A stretch of 64,000 bases of DNA, from NCBI GenBank assembly GCA_944472155.2, contig OX235271.1:91339256-91403255 (forward strand), in the 5' to 3' direction. A program made the translations under genes and the position numbers. Below are positions 11,094 through 21,080 of this stretch, piece after piece. The notes under the pieces are model-generated. The model saw only the letters and a list, made by a program, of their open reading frames with translations, had not been told where the DNA came from and did not search any database. Numbering within the stretch: the stretch's first letter is position 1; each line of letters opens with the position of its first letter. The DNA is from Trichobilharzia szidati (lineage: Eukaryota > Platyhelminthes > Trematoda > Strigeidida > Schistosomatidae).

Positions 11094-12599
11094 TTAGAAA
11101 TAAATTGTCTGTACAAATCTTTGTGGCCAATGTACTCGTCTGCCTGATCTTGTGATTCTTTCTGTTTTGTTAGCCGGAATATCATCAGATTTTGAATCTT
11201 GAGATGATGTTGATTTGGGTAAACATTCAGTCACCCCTATTTCCATGAAAGCTGGTTTTACGCGATCGATGCTTACATTCTCGTGTTTTCCTCCGCGTTC
11301 GACTTTGATGATTTTGCTTGTTCTGCTTATAACTTTGAATGGTCCGTCATAAGGTGGTTGAAGTGGTTTCCTTACACCATCGTGTCGTATGAAAACATAC
11401 GTGCAATTTTCTAGTTTTTCAGGCATGTATGCTTGGTTGAGCTGATGTCGTGGCGGATGATATCTTAAAAGGCTCATATGTTGTCTCAGTTGTTGCACAA
11501 AAGTAGTTTCGTCAGCTGGAACTTCAGTGGCTGGGTTGAAATATTCTCCAGGTAGTCGTAAAGTAGTTCCATAAACTAATTCTGCTGGACAACATTTGAT
11601 ATCTTGTTTTATTGTCGAACGTATTCCAAGAAGTACAAGTGGTAATTTATCGCTCCACTTATCATCGTCCTTCACTGCCATTAATGATGCTTTCAGTTGA
11701 CGATGAAATCTCTCCACTAAGCCGTTTGAACTGGGATGATATGCAGTAGTACGTATACGTTTGATTCCCAGTAGTTCTGTGAGTTGTTGGAATAAATGGC
11801 TTTCGAATTGGGCACCTCTGACTGTAGTAATAATGCTGGGCACTCCGAAGTTGGAAATCCAATTTTGTATGATGCTCTTTGCAACAGTTTCAGCAGAAAT
11901 ATCAGGTAAGGGACAAGCTACTGGCCATCTCGTAAATCTGTCAACACACGTTAAAATGTACGTAAAACCATTAGATGGTGGTAACGGTCCAACGATGTCA
12001 ATGTGTATGTGTTGGAAAGCACACGGTTGTGTGCACCGTTTTGCGTGTACACCAAATTTCCGATGATACCAGCATATAGTCTGTTGTAAGCTATATTTAC
12101 GCATATTGCGTGAGTGGCTACGCTGTCTTCTGTACGTTGTGGTAGATTGTCTATTAACCCTCATTGTCATTAATTGCTCGGTGAGCACGTCGATTTTACG
12201 TTCTAAGGCTTCTATGCGTTCGTTTGACGTTTTGTCGACTTTGTGTTCTAGAGTTTGTATTCTATCGTGGGTGTCTGGTATTCTGCTAGCGGAAGCGACA
12301 GATTGAGGTGTCGACCTGTTGCGCATGCGATCCGCGATTTTGGTGAGTTTTTCTATGTCAATGTCGTCGTCCCCGAAAGCAGGAACTTGCTGGATGTTTG
12401 CAGGAAGTCGTCTCAACCAGATTTGGTAAAAGAGACGTTTATCGATTTCTCTTCCTGCTACTAGGCTTCGCATGTGCCTCATCAGTTGTGATGGGGTTAT
12501 ATCACCTAGCTCAACATTGCTTAACAGGCGATCGAGTGCTTGCCTATCCGAAAGCGAAGTGCATCGAAGTACCTCTTCCTTAAACTCGTCATAAAGCAC
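11094..12599 (-). CDS. Gag-integrase fusion of an internally deleted Gypsy element
   Basis: A 501-codon open frame. The first part is Gag: a capsid region with DEFKEEVLRCTSLSDRQALD and a C-x2-H-x9-C-x3-C zinc finger (CWYHRKFGVHAKRC..C), the CHCC form of the CsRn1-like Gypsy group. Right after CAFQ it jumps in frame to HIHIDIVGPLPPSNG, the integrase core. Protease, reverse transcriptase, RNase H and the integrase H2C2 finger are gone. The core keeps the first Asp (HIDIVG) and the Glu (GLVERFHR), but the second catalytic Asp is Val (TTVRGAQF; GTC codon at 11820-11822). The C-terminus keeps a YDGPFKV motif. The apparent start is a GTG; the true Gag start is the ATG at 12825, one frameshift away. 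Probably not functional. Confidence 0.8.
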   Translation of the reverse strand: MLYDEFKEEVLRCTSLSDRQALDRLLSNVELGDITPSQLMRHMRSLVAGREIDKRLFYQIWLRRLPANIQQVPAFGDDDIDIEKLTKIADRMRNRSTPQSVASASRIPDTHDRIQTLEHKVDKTSNERIEALERKIDVLTEQLMTMRVNRQSTTTYRRQRSHSRNMRKYSLQQTICWYHRKFGVHAKRCTQPCAFQHIHIDIVGPLPPSNGFTYILTCVDRFTRWPVACPLPDISAETVAKSIIQNWISNFGVPSIITTVRGAQFESHLFQQLTELLGIKRIRTTAYHPSSNGLVERFHRQLKASLMAVKDDDKWSDKLPLVLLGIRSTIKQDIKCCPAELVYGTTLRLPGEYFNPATEVPADETTFVQQLRQHMSLLRYHPPRHQLNQAYMPEKLENCTYVFIRHDGVRKPLQPPYDGPFKVISRTSKIIKVERGGKHENVSIDRVKPAFMEIGVTECLPKSTSSQDSKSDDIPANKTERITRSGRRVHWPQRFVQTIYF

Positions 12600-12825
12600 T
12601 TCTGTGCTGGGTTGAACAATGTATTGCCGTACCTGCTCGGCGATTTCGTCTGGTATTACTGTACTCGAAATGCCAAATTTAGCTGTCTGTGACGTGAGCT
12701 TAGTGGTAGTGAGATAATGCTCCAGTCGTGCAAACCAAGGGTTCTTTGGGCTTCAGAACTGGTACAGTAAGAGAAATAGTACTAATAGATCCCAGCTCTA
12801 AGTTATCAGAGGTATCGGAAGACAT
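12600..12825 (-). pseudogene. Gag N-terminus, out of frame
   Basis: The ATG at 12825 starts MSSDTSDNLELGSIS, the Gag N-terminus of this family. Near 12736 the element reads CCCTTGG where CCC TGG would continue into FARLEHYL, so an extra T shifts the frame and a stop follows. Both plus-strand copies at 23.2 and 28.2 kb carry the same T. Confidence 0.6.
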
Positions 12826-13058
12826 GTTACAATTCGTAAAAATGGTTTAAGAGTAGCAAAATAGCAAAATTTGTGCACACTAAGAATATGGCAAAACAGA
12901 AAAACATGCAATGCAGATGCCTACCGCAAATTACTGCAGGTTGTGCGATGAGATAGCACAAGAATGAGTTCGAAATGTCTAGTAAATACAGAGATCCACG
13001 AAAGTTAGAGTTTTATTAATCCAGCAAGTGTAACGATGCGTCGAGGTCAACAAGTTGT

Positions 13059-13072
13059 CGTCGGGCTCACCA
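13059..13072 (-). promoter_or_regulatory. Primer-binding site, tRNA-Trp type
   Basis: Two bases inside the 5' LTR, the minus strand reads TGGTGAGCCCGACG. The 3' end of animal tRNA-Trp would require TGGTGACCCCGACG, so one base differs. Trp priming is known for the CsRn1 group of Gypsy elements. Confidence 0.65.
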
Positions 13073-13074
13073 GT

Positions 13075-13362
13075 TGTTGTGCTGCTATATTTTGATTAAA
13101 CTAGCGTATACGTATATCCTAATACTTCTTCTCGTTTATAATTGTGTCCTAACGTTGTGTTTACTCGACACACACAACGTAAATCAGAAGACACTTAAGA
13201 AGGTGTAGGAATGTGTATTCTCGCGGTAATCAAAATTCAAAACTTGAGCGAGTACAAATGTATCAATTGTTAACACGCAAGATTTATAGTAATAAACAAA
13301 TCAAAGTACAATTACACAATGAAAGTATAGTACGATGATGAGTAATAAAATGGGTCACTACA
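13075..13362 (-). repeat. 5' LTR of minus-strand Gypsy element
   Basis: 288 bp, TG..CA ends, visibly more diverged from the 3' LTR than the solo LTR at 9124-9411 is. The outer flank is AACT (13363-13366), while the outer flank of the 3' LTR is CCTC. Confidence 0.85.
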
Positions 13363-13988
13363 AACTCAAACGTTTGGTTTATTAATCAATCCCAATTATC
13401 GTTCTGGACCTCTTAGAAGAAATTTACAGATGCAATATTCAGTGTTCTTGTGAAAGATTTATGCAAGTTCAAGTGTTCTCCGTGGCGACCAATATACGTT
13501 TTTCTCAGGTGTACAGCCTGGAAGGGAAGAATTAGTGTTCAGGGTAGTATTGAACCTAAGTGAACAATTGAATCACTAATTTTAAGAACTTTTTCCTCCA
13601 AATCGAAACTATTTCTGTCCGACATAGTTATTATCCGTTATTACATGGCGCTTAAAATTTAATTTAGAGCAACAGCCTAACAGAGAGAAAACTTCTTGGT
13701 ATCTAATGTATAATGGTACTAGCACTGCAGAAACGTTGGATCCTGGAAGGTAAATGACGCCAAGCAGCCACTGGAAAGAGTTGGATTCATTGTTCATATA
13801 AATGAAACTGTCTTGCTGAGGAAGAAATTCAACCGTGGATGCCTCAGAAAGAACAATGTTTGGGTTTTAGGACTGTACGATAACATAATTCTCGAAGGAT
13901 CTGCGGAAGCAGTTAATGATAGAAGCGCAGTTTCCCTTTCTCAAATAATACAGAGTTTGTTAACATAAATATATATATACATATATGT
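13363..13988. other. Non-coding, nothing recognised
   Basis: No motif or repeat seen, apart from a short TA-rich run near 13970. Confidence 0.4.
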
Positions 13989-14046
13989 GCGTCGGTGGCA
14001 CAATGGTTAGGACTCTCGCCGACCATGCACATGGTCCGGGTTCGCA
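13989..14046 (+). repeat. tRNA-like SINE head, truncated
   Basis: GCGTCGGTGGCACAATGG with GGTTAGGA (box A-like) and GGTCCGGGTTCG (box B-like), then an abrupt end against PLE sequence. Same head as the SINE at 52356. It lacks the 3' body and is not a tRNA gene. Confidence 0.65.
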
Positions 14047-14560
14047 AAATATATTTGCCCCTGCTGTCCGAGCTGCTTCATTTATTGCGAAGCTTTTGCC
14101 ATCCTTTTAGACAACATCTTGAAAGCAAGCTTTAATATGAAGTGAATTTATTTGAATTCTCTGTGAGTGACATAATCGTATCTCCTGACAGCCTTTGTCG
14201 TTGTTAATTTCCATCTTCATTCATCGTCTTTTGTTGACTTGAAATTTGACTTTCTTTGTCATGTGATTTATTTTTTACAAGTTAATAAATTTGGTCCCTA
14301 GAAATGGGGCTGTTAATCTCTAATTCATTTGAGGACCATACTTCTAGAAATTCCCTCGCATTTTTCGTGTTTTCATAGTTTAAAATTTCTACATTTTACC
14401 AATAAAATTGGTTTCCATAATCGTCTGCATGCATCGGTATGAAAGAAAACATGTCTTGTCTTTTCAAAGCTAGTTTATGTTCCTGTATTCTAAGTCAAAG
14501 GAGACGCCTACTTTGACCAGGATAATGTTTTCCACATTTAAACCAACTTATTTTTTAGAT
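14047..14560 (-). pseudogene. Penelope-like element fragment, degenerate GIY-YIG endonuclease
   Basis: The minus strand can be aligned by eye with the 5041-5600 fragment: HYPGQSRRLL for HYIGQSGRPL, RIQEHKLALKRQD, DDYGNQFYW, NTKNAREFLEVWSS, and then the same 3' tail. At least three stops interrupt it and the central Ile of YIG is Pro. It is a second, older copy of the same PLE family in opposite orientation. Confidence 0.65.
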
Positions 14561-15231
14561 TGTATTGGTCTAATCTTCTTTTAGTATTGGGTCATTTGAT
14601 CAACACGGTACTAAATTAATTGATTGTAAGCTCCATCAATATTGAATAGTTCGAAAAATCCAGCTGTCATTTCAGAAGTATTCTTTAAAATACGGTAAGA
14701 TGAACTGTCTTGTGATTTCCAGGAATAGTTTCTGCTGGTATTCTGATTTAAATTTAGACACCTTTTGATGGGATTAAGCGGTTATCCGTTTTACCGCTTA
14801 GCTACCTCAACATCTAATCCTGATATGGGCTCCCGATCGGTGTCCCTTCCATTTGTTTGTATATTTGGTGACTGAATTGAAAATGTATTTTAAGACAACT
14901 ATGTGGGCGCAATCCAGCTTGAACATTGTGTTTTCGTATGTTCATTATAGTGTAGTTGTTGCAGGTTTTTACTTCCCACTTTTTGTTCAACTAAAGTATG
15001 TAATGCCATAACATCAAAGGACACCACGATTTCATTATCATCTACGACCATTCACGCTGACGAATTGGCACCTCACAACGGACTGTCATCTTTAGGTTAT
15101 ATACACCATACAGATAACCACTCACCAGATTCTGTGAACCACATAAGCAGTGTACATGTTAATTCTATCTAAGGCTTCTGGGGTAGCTTGAAAAACAGGA
15201 TTCGTCACCGGTTTCCAAAGTGACATTATTT
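14561..15231. other. Non-coding, nothing recognised
   Basis: May include upstream PLE sequence on the minus strand, but no motif supports that. Confidence 0.35.
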
Positions 15232-16037
15232 ACAGCTATCTAGATGAATTTATGTGGAGGAATTGGTTTAATTTAAAACAATTAGTTCCCTTTATGAATT
15301 CAGACAATTCAATAAGAAGATGTAATCTGTCTGAATCGTGTAATTTTGTATTTGCGCAACACATTTCGAAAAATCTGATCGATCACACACGGACTTGTCA
15401 TAGGAATATATATGAAATTAATAAAGAGTTAAGAGGTGAGAAAATAGACTTAGGTCAAGTTAAAATGACATATTGAATAGAATCTTCAGAACCCACTGAT
15501 GGTGAGGACAGGAGACCTAGCTCCACTATTACGAAACATATTATAGAAACAGGACATAAAATTGATGTAAACACATCTCTTAAACCTATCTATAAAATGT
15601 GTTTGGGGCGTATCCTAAAGTTTGTGGGATCCCTAGATAACAATTAGAAAGTTTGAACCACCTTCATGCGTTCAAAAACAATTCGTCATCACACTAAACC
15701 TTCCTTGGTAAACTTTGTTTTGATTCCAATCAGAGCAGGTGTACTATTACCGCTGTTTGTTGGTTTAGTGATCTTCATTGTTATTTTGACCTTCAGTATG
15801 TCCTCTTAACTTGACCTAAGTCTATTTCCTCACCTCTTAACTCTTTATTAATTTCATATATATTCCTATGACAAGTCCGTGTGTGATCGATCAGATTTTT
15901 CGAAATGTGTTGCGCAAATACAAAATTACACGATTCAGACAGATTACATCTTCTTATTGCTTTGTCTGATTTTATAAAGGGAACTAATTGTTTTAAATTA
16001 AACCAATTCCTCCACATAAATTCATCCAGATAGCTGT
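15232..16037. repeat. Inverted repeat around a PLE endonuclease C-terminal fragment
   Basis: Arms 15232-15476 and 15795-16037 are inverted copies of about 244 bp with a few percent difference. The arms read IRRCNLSESCNFVFAQHI and DHTRTCHRNIYEINKELR in opposite directions. The 318-bp centre, plus strand, reads SSTITKHIIETGHKIDVNTS, then LGRILKFV and a later LVNFVLIPIRAG, which resembles the C-terminal half of a PLE GIY-YIG domain, with stops. PLEs often carry inverted terminal copies, so this is probably a truncated PLE. The element ends are not certain. Confidence 0.55.
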
Positions 16038-17582
16038 CTTCTTATTCATTTATCTGAATTAGTTTAAGTTGAATACTGAAACCGCTGCTCATTACTAACA
16101 ACTATTTTTAACAGGTGAAGGTGCAATATCCTGTTTAGAGTGTTTCATTACAACTGTTTCCATTTTTCCTGTAATTACATGTGACTTCTGTTAGGTCTCA
16201 TACTGTACTGTCAAATACTTAGGTTGTATTTTGCATATTATTTTCCATTCTTATGTAAAAATTGATAATTCATATTGAACTGTCCTATATTTTTTGCTTA
16301 AATCAATATTTCTGTTGGCCGCCAGCCATATTGTCCAGCCACTGTGATCTTTGAATCTGGACGCAAGGTAGCCTCAAAATTGAAGGTTTGTAGTATAATT
16401 ACTTGATGGATTTTGTTAGGTAGAAAGATTCTATGGTGATTTCAACATTTTGGTTCTAATACAAATCTGTTTGGAACGAACTGGTTTTGACTTTGGCATT
16501 TGGATCTTTATGCGAAAATTCTCTTCTCCACAGACTGGTTGGGCTAAGGTCACGTGCGGGTTCGCACTGTTTGGATTGTTACTCTTTAACTCTACCCAAA
16601 AAGCTCATTCAACTACATCGCCTTGGTTTTAAATATTATTAATAGTGACTTAGTCGTAGCACATATGGCATAAAACCAGGATCACGCAGAACTAAGAGTA
16701 TGTCCCGGAAGATCAACCAATAAGTGCATAGGCCTACTAGGTACTGATATCAACAGATTGTGAGTTTAAGGAGTCTTAAGTAGTAATCTGTACAGTTTTC
16801 GCACAGTGTCAAAAATCGACATGTTCTAAATAATTCTTGTGTAATCGACCTCCATGTCAATAATACATAGCTTTGGCGTTCGACTGAAGATATAGTTATG
16901 CTGTCCATCACTTCAACTTCTCGCTGGTTCCTGCCGCTCTCTTGACCTATTAATACCCGCATTGTACTCTTCGGAATTTGCTGGAACACCTCACCCTCGC
17001 CTGAAGGTTATTCCACGACCGACAAAAAACTTCCACCAGTGGACACGCCCCCAGCAGTGGAATAGATCTGTGAATGGTATTAATAATTTTTAGCAGTGGA
17101 CTGTAACTGCATTTCAAGTAACCATTAACTTTCACAACTGGCTAGCTGTATTTGTATAATATACTGTGATAATATTCTTTCATTTGCCTGGGGTTTTATT
17201 CTGACATTTTGCATCTTTACCGAACTCGTTTCTAAATCCCCTACACGTTCTTGAAGCGTCGAAAAGGAGATAACACAAAATTCCCATAGTCCTAGTGCTG
17301 TATACTGTGGGGTTGGTGAGGAGAAAGTTTAAACGGATGGTTGTCAGGAGTACCAATATAACAGCGGCTAATATAAATAGCCATCATAAGCTCATGCCAT
17401 CCGCCACACTGTCGTGTTAAGTTCGGTCGTTCGTGCAAAAACCCTAGCTAGTTAAGGCATTATATAATATAATAGTTAACAGTGAAAGTTTAGATCTGAG
17501 TAAGTTATCCTGGGATCTGCAACTCTGTTGAGTTTGGAGAGGGAGTTACCGCACACGTACCGACACATGCTTAGTTTCCAAC
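16038..17582. other. Non-coding, nothing recognised
   Basis: AT-rich with a slightly GC-richer patch at 17020-17580. No coding motif, repeat or tRNA-like box seen. Confidence 0.4.
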
Positions 17583-17592
17583 ATCCAAATAG

Positions 17593-17844
17593 CCATAATG
17601 GTTAAGATTTTATTTTGATAAATCACACAGTGTTGTACAGTTATATTAACTGATGACGTTTCGAACACAAACTATTGCTCATAATCATATCAAGGTACTC
17701 ACACAACTTCTTTCCTTCATTTATATACATGTTTGGAATCGATTAGATATTGGAACAAAATTCAGTATGAGATAATGTACATTCAGAAATAATAGTACGA
17801 GTGTTATTAATCCATTACAATTAGATGGGAAATACGACGAGTGT
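17593..17844 (+). repeat. PLE inverted arm, left
   Basis: 252 bp, complementary to 19315-19566 with no difference noticed by eye. Carries the PLE tail motif TGATGACGTTTCGAAC. Confidence 0.85.
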
Positions 17845-17911
17845 TTTTATAGTCATAATAAGTTGATTGTTAGAATGTTTGATGTGTTTGAATTGAAATA
17901 CAATTTTAAGA

Positions 17912-18632
17912 TTATTTATTATCCTCTTCTGATTTGACCGGCGGTAATAATATCTTCCATATTTCTGGTATTTGCATTGAGTCACTTCTGTTGCATGTGT
18001 TGGGTGTAGACTCGATGAATAAGGATTCCGTAATCAACCTCTCTTTCCACCTACCTAGATTACTTTTTAGAATTTTAACCCTATCCCACCCTATTGTATG
18101 GTTGTTTGTTAATGCGTGAAGTGCAATAGCTGAGCTTTTTTCTAAATTACTTATCTTTTCGGGGTCAATCAATCTTCCCTTAGCTAAATTCTTATGTTCT
18201 GATAATCTGACTATCCCTGATCTACTAGTTTGACCTATGTAGTTGACTTCACAGTCATTGCAAGGTATTGTGTAAATTATATTATTTTGTTTAATTGGGT
18301 CCAACGGGTCCTTCAACCCACAAAGTTTGTCTCTGAGTTAGTTTGTGGGTTTGAATGCCACCCTAATTCCTGCTTTATTGAGAATCCTATGTAGTGTCTC
18401 AGATGTACCCTCCTTATGTGGTATCACAGTGGATGACTTATATTCTCTCTTATTTATGTTATCATTACTAGTCCCACAATTATTTTTATTTTGTTTTTGG
18501 CCTTTACTGATCTTCTTAATGAATTTTATAGGATAGTTATTTAACACCAACGCTTCTTCTGTCTGTTTTATTTCGTCATTCAGGTCCTTTTTGTGCTACT
18601 TAGTGCTATGGCTCGGTTTGTCAGACACTTCA
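17912..18632 (-). pseudogene. PLE GIY-YIG endonuclease and linker
   Basis: The part 17912-18316 reads KQNNIIYTIPCNDCEVNYIG, then QTSRSGIVRLSEHKN, an ALHALTNNHTIGWDRVKIL segment and WKERLITESLFIEST: C-x2-C, Y-I-G, Arg, E-H and the catalytic Glu of the GIY-YIG nuclease, all present. The linker 18338-18550 (LVLNNYPIKFIKKIS) continues from the reverse transcriptase. Stops or frameshifts near 18325, 18590 and 18640 separate the pieces. The endonuclease would nick the target site for primed reverse transcription. Confidence 0.75.
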
Positions 18633-19295
18633 CTAAGCCTGCCTTAACAGTAACGGATGAGATGAATTAAAGTCTAAATATCTATTAGAATGCGTTGGTT
18701 TTCTATAAACACTAGTGTGTAGTTTGCCTTCTTTTATTCGTTTTATCTTACAATCTAACATGGTTAATTCTCCTTGTTCATTTTCTGATTCAAATGTGAA
18801 TTTTATTCCTTCTACTTGTGAGTTTATGTGTGTTTTTAACACTGGGAATGTGTCATCTACATATCTCCACCATATTTTTGGAGTAGGATTAAATGTATTG
18901 AGAGCACTATTTTCCCAGCTGCCCATAAAAATGTTTGCTACATTAGGGGATATTGGTGATCCCATTGCTACACCTTCTGTTTGTCTATATATTTTGCCTT
19001 TTAACTGGAAGATAGTAGATGTGAAGCATAACTGAATCCCTAAAATAATTTCTTCAGTGGGCAGCTTTGTCCTATGGCTAAGTTCGGAATCAGAAGTTAG
19101 TTCTCTTTTAACCGCTTCTAAGGCCATATTGACTGGTATATTAGTGTAAACACTAGTTATATCAAAACTGACCATTGTTTCGTCATTTGCTAGTTGAATG
19201 TCATTTAGTTTACTTTTCATTTCATATGAATCAGTTAATCTAGAGTTTGAATTATTTCTGATAGGGCATAGTATTAAAGTGTTTTGATAATTCAT
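18633..19295 (-). pseudogene. PLE reverse transcriptase, palm region
   Basis: The frame shows VSFDITSVYTNIPV (first catalytic Asp), QTEGVAMGSPISPNVANIFM (primer grip region) and WWRYVDDTF with the intact YVDD box, then LDCKIKRIKEGKLHTSVYRK. These are the ordered motifs of Penelope-type reverse transcriptases, which are related to telomerase. The upstream fingers are missing: the frame starts next to the inverted arm, so the copy is 5'-truncated. The downstream end runs into a frameshift at NSSHPL. Confidence 0.8.
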
Positions 19296-19314
19296 AAGTT
19301 GGAGTATTTCTCAG

Positions 19315-19566
19315 ACACTCGTCGTATTTCCCATCTAATTGTAATGGATTAATAACACTCGTACTATTATTTCTGAATGTACATTATCTCATACTGAATT
19401 TTGTTCCAATATCTAATCGATTCCAAACATGTATATAAATGAAGGAAAGAAGTTGTGTGAGTACCTTGATATGATTATGAGCAATAGTTTGTGTTCGAAA
19501 CGTCATCAGTTAATATAACTGTACAACACTGTGTGATTTATCAAAATAAAATCTTAACCATTATGG
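19315..19566 (-). repeat. PLE inverted arm, right
   Basis: Partner of 17593-17844, in inverted orientation. The 38-bp extension 19567-19604 follows before the target duplication. Confidence 0.85.
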
Positions 19567-19616
19567 AGTTATACTCTACCACAGTGCCCAATTTTTATAC
19601 TTATATCCAAATAGCC

Positions 19617-20095
19617 AGTTCCCATTTTTCGCTCCAATCGACTACACTGTCTAAGTTGTGTTGAACGCCAGTATTCCCCGGGAACGGGTATTGAAGCTTT
19701 CAACCATCAATCTTAAATATTTTCCTTTCCTAGAGTACAACAATAATCATTAAGAAGATGGGGAATGACGGTCACACGAGGTACGATGTAAACCAACGCA
19801 AGTTTTTGCTTTAAAACTCCTAAATTATTCACTTGCGTAGACCGGAGTCCAGTTGTTGCGCTAAGTTGATCGTCCAAAATACGAAATATATTTCGGGTTT
19901 AGAATCGTAGCGTGAGGATGGCTGTTTAGCTAGCAATGGTCCGTGCACATGTAAACGAACATAACATGTCGTATCAAAACGGCGTGGATGATCGATCATG
20001 GGCATTCCGTATAACGAGTTGACTTAAACACTGCTGAATGATGAATAATGTATGCTAATGGCTGCGGAATTATAAACCCTCACAGTCCTATAAAA
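19617..20095. other. Non-coding, nothing recognised
   Basis: No repeat, RNA or coding motif seen. Confidence 0.4.
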
Positions 20096-20205
20096 TGATT
20101 CAGTGCCTTATATCAAGGCTTTGGAGTGATTATGCTCAACAAATTATGCTCGAAACGTCACCAAAATATAATACTCTATCACTTTGTTTATCTAACACGA
20201 AAATT
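20096..20205. repeat. PLE tail remnant
   Basis: GTGATTATGCTCAACAAATT, then CTCGAAACGTC and CACTTTGTTTATC align in order with the right PLE arm (GATTATGAGCAATAG, TTCGAAACGTC, CACTGTGTGATTTATC at about 19470-19540). A diverged, isolated end of the same or a related PLE family, with no coding part. Confidence 0.5.
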
Positions 20206-20889
20206 TCCTCTTAACAACCTCGAATTCTTCTGATTCAGGAAATCATTTCTTAACCAACACAAAGTACATAAGCCAATCGAATCTATCCATCAGACTGTGT
20301 TTGTCGCCAGGAAAGAGAATTAAAACGAAAGTAAAATAGATTTAGGTAAACACGAAACATGAAATGACAGATCACTGGAAAATGAACGCTTCCAAGACCA
20401 ACGTCAATGATGGTGTACACTTAGTAGACGTTCAACGAACTTGTTTATTCGAACCAACTTCCTGTTCATTAGAGGCAACAACCCTTCTCGTGACTTCAAC
20501 GCTTGCTTATTGATAGAAGCCTAGAGAAGTACTATCAGAAGTATTAACGTATATCATACTGACGTCATTTGCAGATTTTTTTAGCGTATTGACAGTGACC
20601 GACTGTGAATCAGACGGCCAGATTGCTGTATAAATAACCTGCTTTATTGGTTTATACTTGGCGGATCAAGAAGTCTTTGACTTACAGTTCGCCCTTTAAA
20701 GCCCCTTGAGTTGAAATTTAGTCGGTTAATAAATAAATAAAATAGTGCCTTGAGATCAGAAGAGTTATCTTCTAGTTACAGCAAGTTTTCCTGATAACGC
20801 TGTGGGCAACCTATATATATAAACAGGATACTACCAAAGGTTACCAAATTATACAGATACATGTGGTTTTAGAAATGAATCCCATGTGT
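20206..20889. other. Non-coding, nothing recognised
   Basis: No coding or repeat signal seen. Confidence 0.4.
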
Positions 20890-21080
20890 TTAGAGTAGTG
20901 GGGAAAGAACTGAGATCAGCCAACATGTCAGTCGCTAGGGTACAAGTTATCTCGCGCGTTCGAATCTCGGAAGAGACATGAGTTCCTTCAAGGTTGCAGA
21001 TACATCTTGCTGACGAGTGCCAAATAGCACGAAGGCTTCCTGCCGATTGTCTCCAACTATCTAATGTCTCTGATTTAGTT
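20890..21080 (+). repeat. Dispersed repeat, tRNA-like, copy 2
   Basis: Contains a box B-like GTTCGAATCTCGG, then GACATGAGTTCCTTCAAGG and GACGAGTGCCAAATAGCACG, and ends near GGCTTCCTGCCGATTG. The order is the reverse complement of 6225-6400. Probably a tRNA-derived SINE. Confidence 0.55.

Larger units (their letters stand above)
17583..19616 (-). mobile_element. Penelope-like element, nearly complete 3' half, with inverted arms
   Basis: A 12-bp direct repeat ATCCAAATAGCC at 17583-17594 and 19605-19616 marks the insertion. Inside are inverted arms of 252 bp (17593-17844 and 19315-19566), then a 38-bp extension to 19604. Between the arms, minus strand, lie the reverse transcriptase palm and the GIY-YIG endonuclease. 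Inverted terminal copies plus a one-sided extension of about 40 bp are typical PLE architecture. Frameshifts break the coding region. Confidence 0.8.

Noticed and set aside
13989..14046. tRNA gene (also considered at 2142 and 52356)
   Set aside because: Box A and B words are present, but no acceptor stem closes and the units continue as SINEs.
19450..19545. Possible hammerhead in the PLE arm (GATTATGA, GAAAC, GTC with a short stem I)
   Set aside because: The CUGANGA box is not matched, and the diverged copy at 20.1 kb cannot form stem II, so pairing is not conserved.
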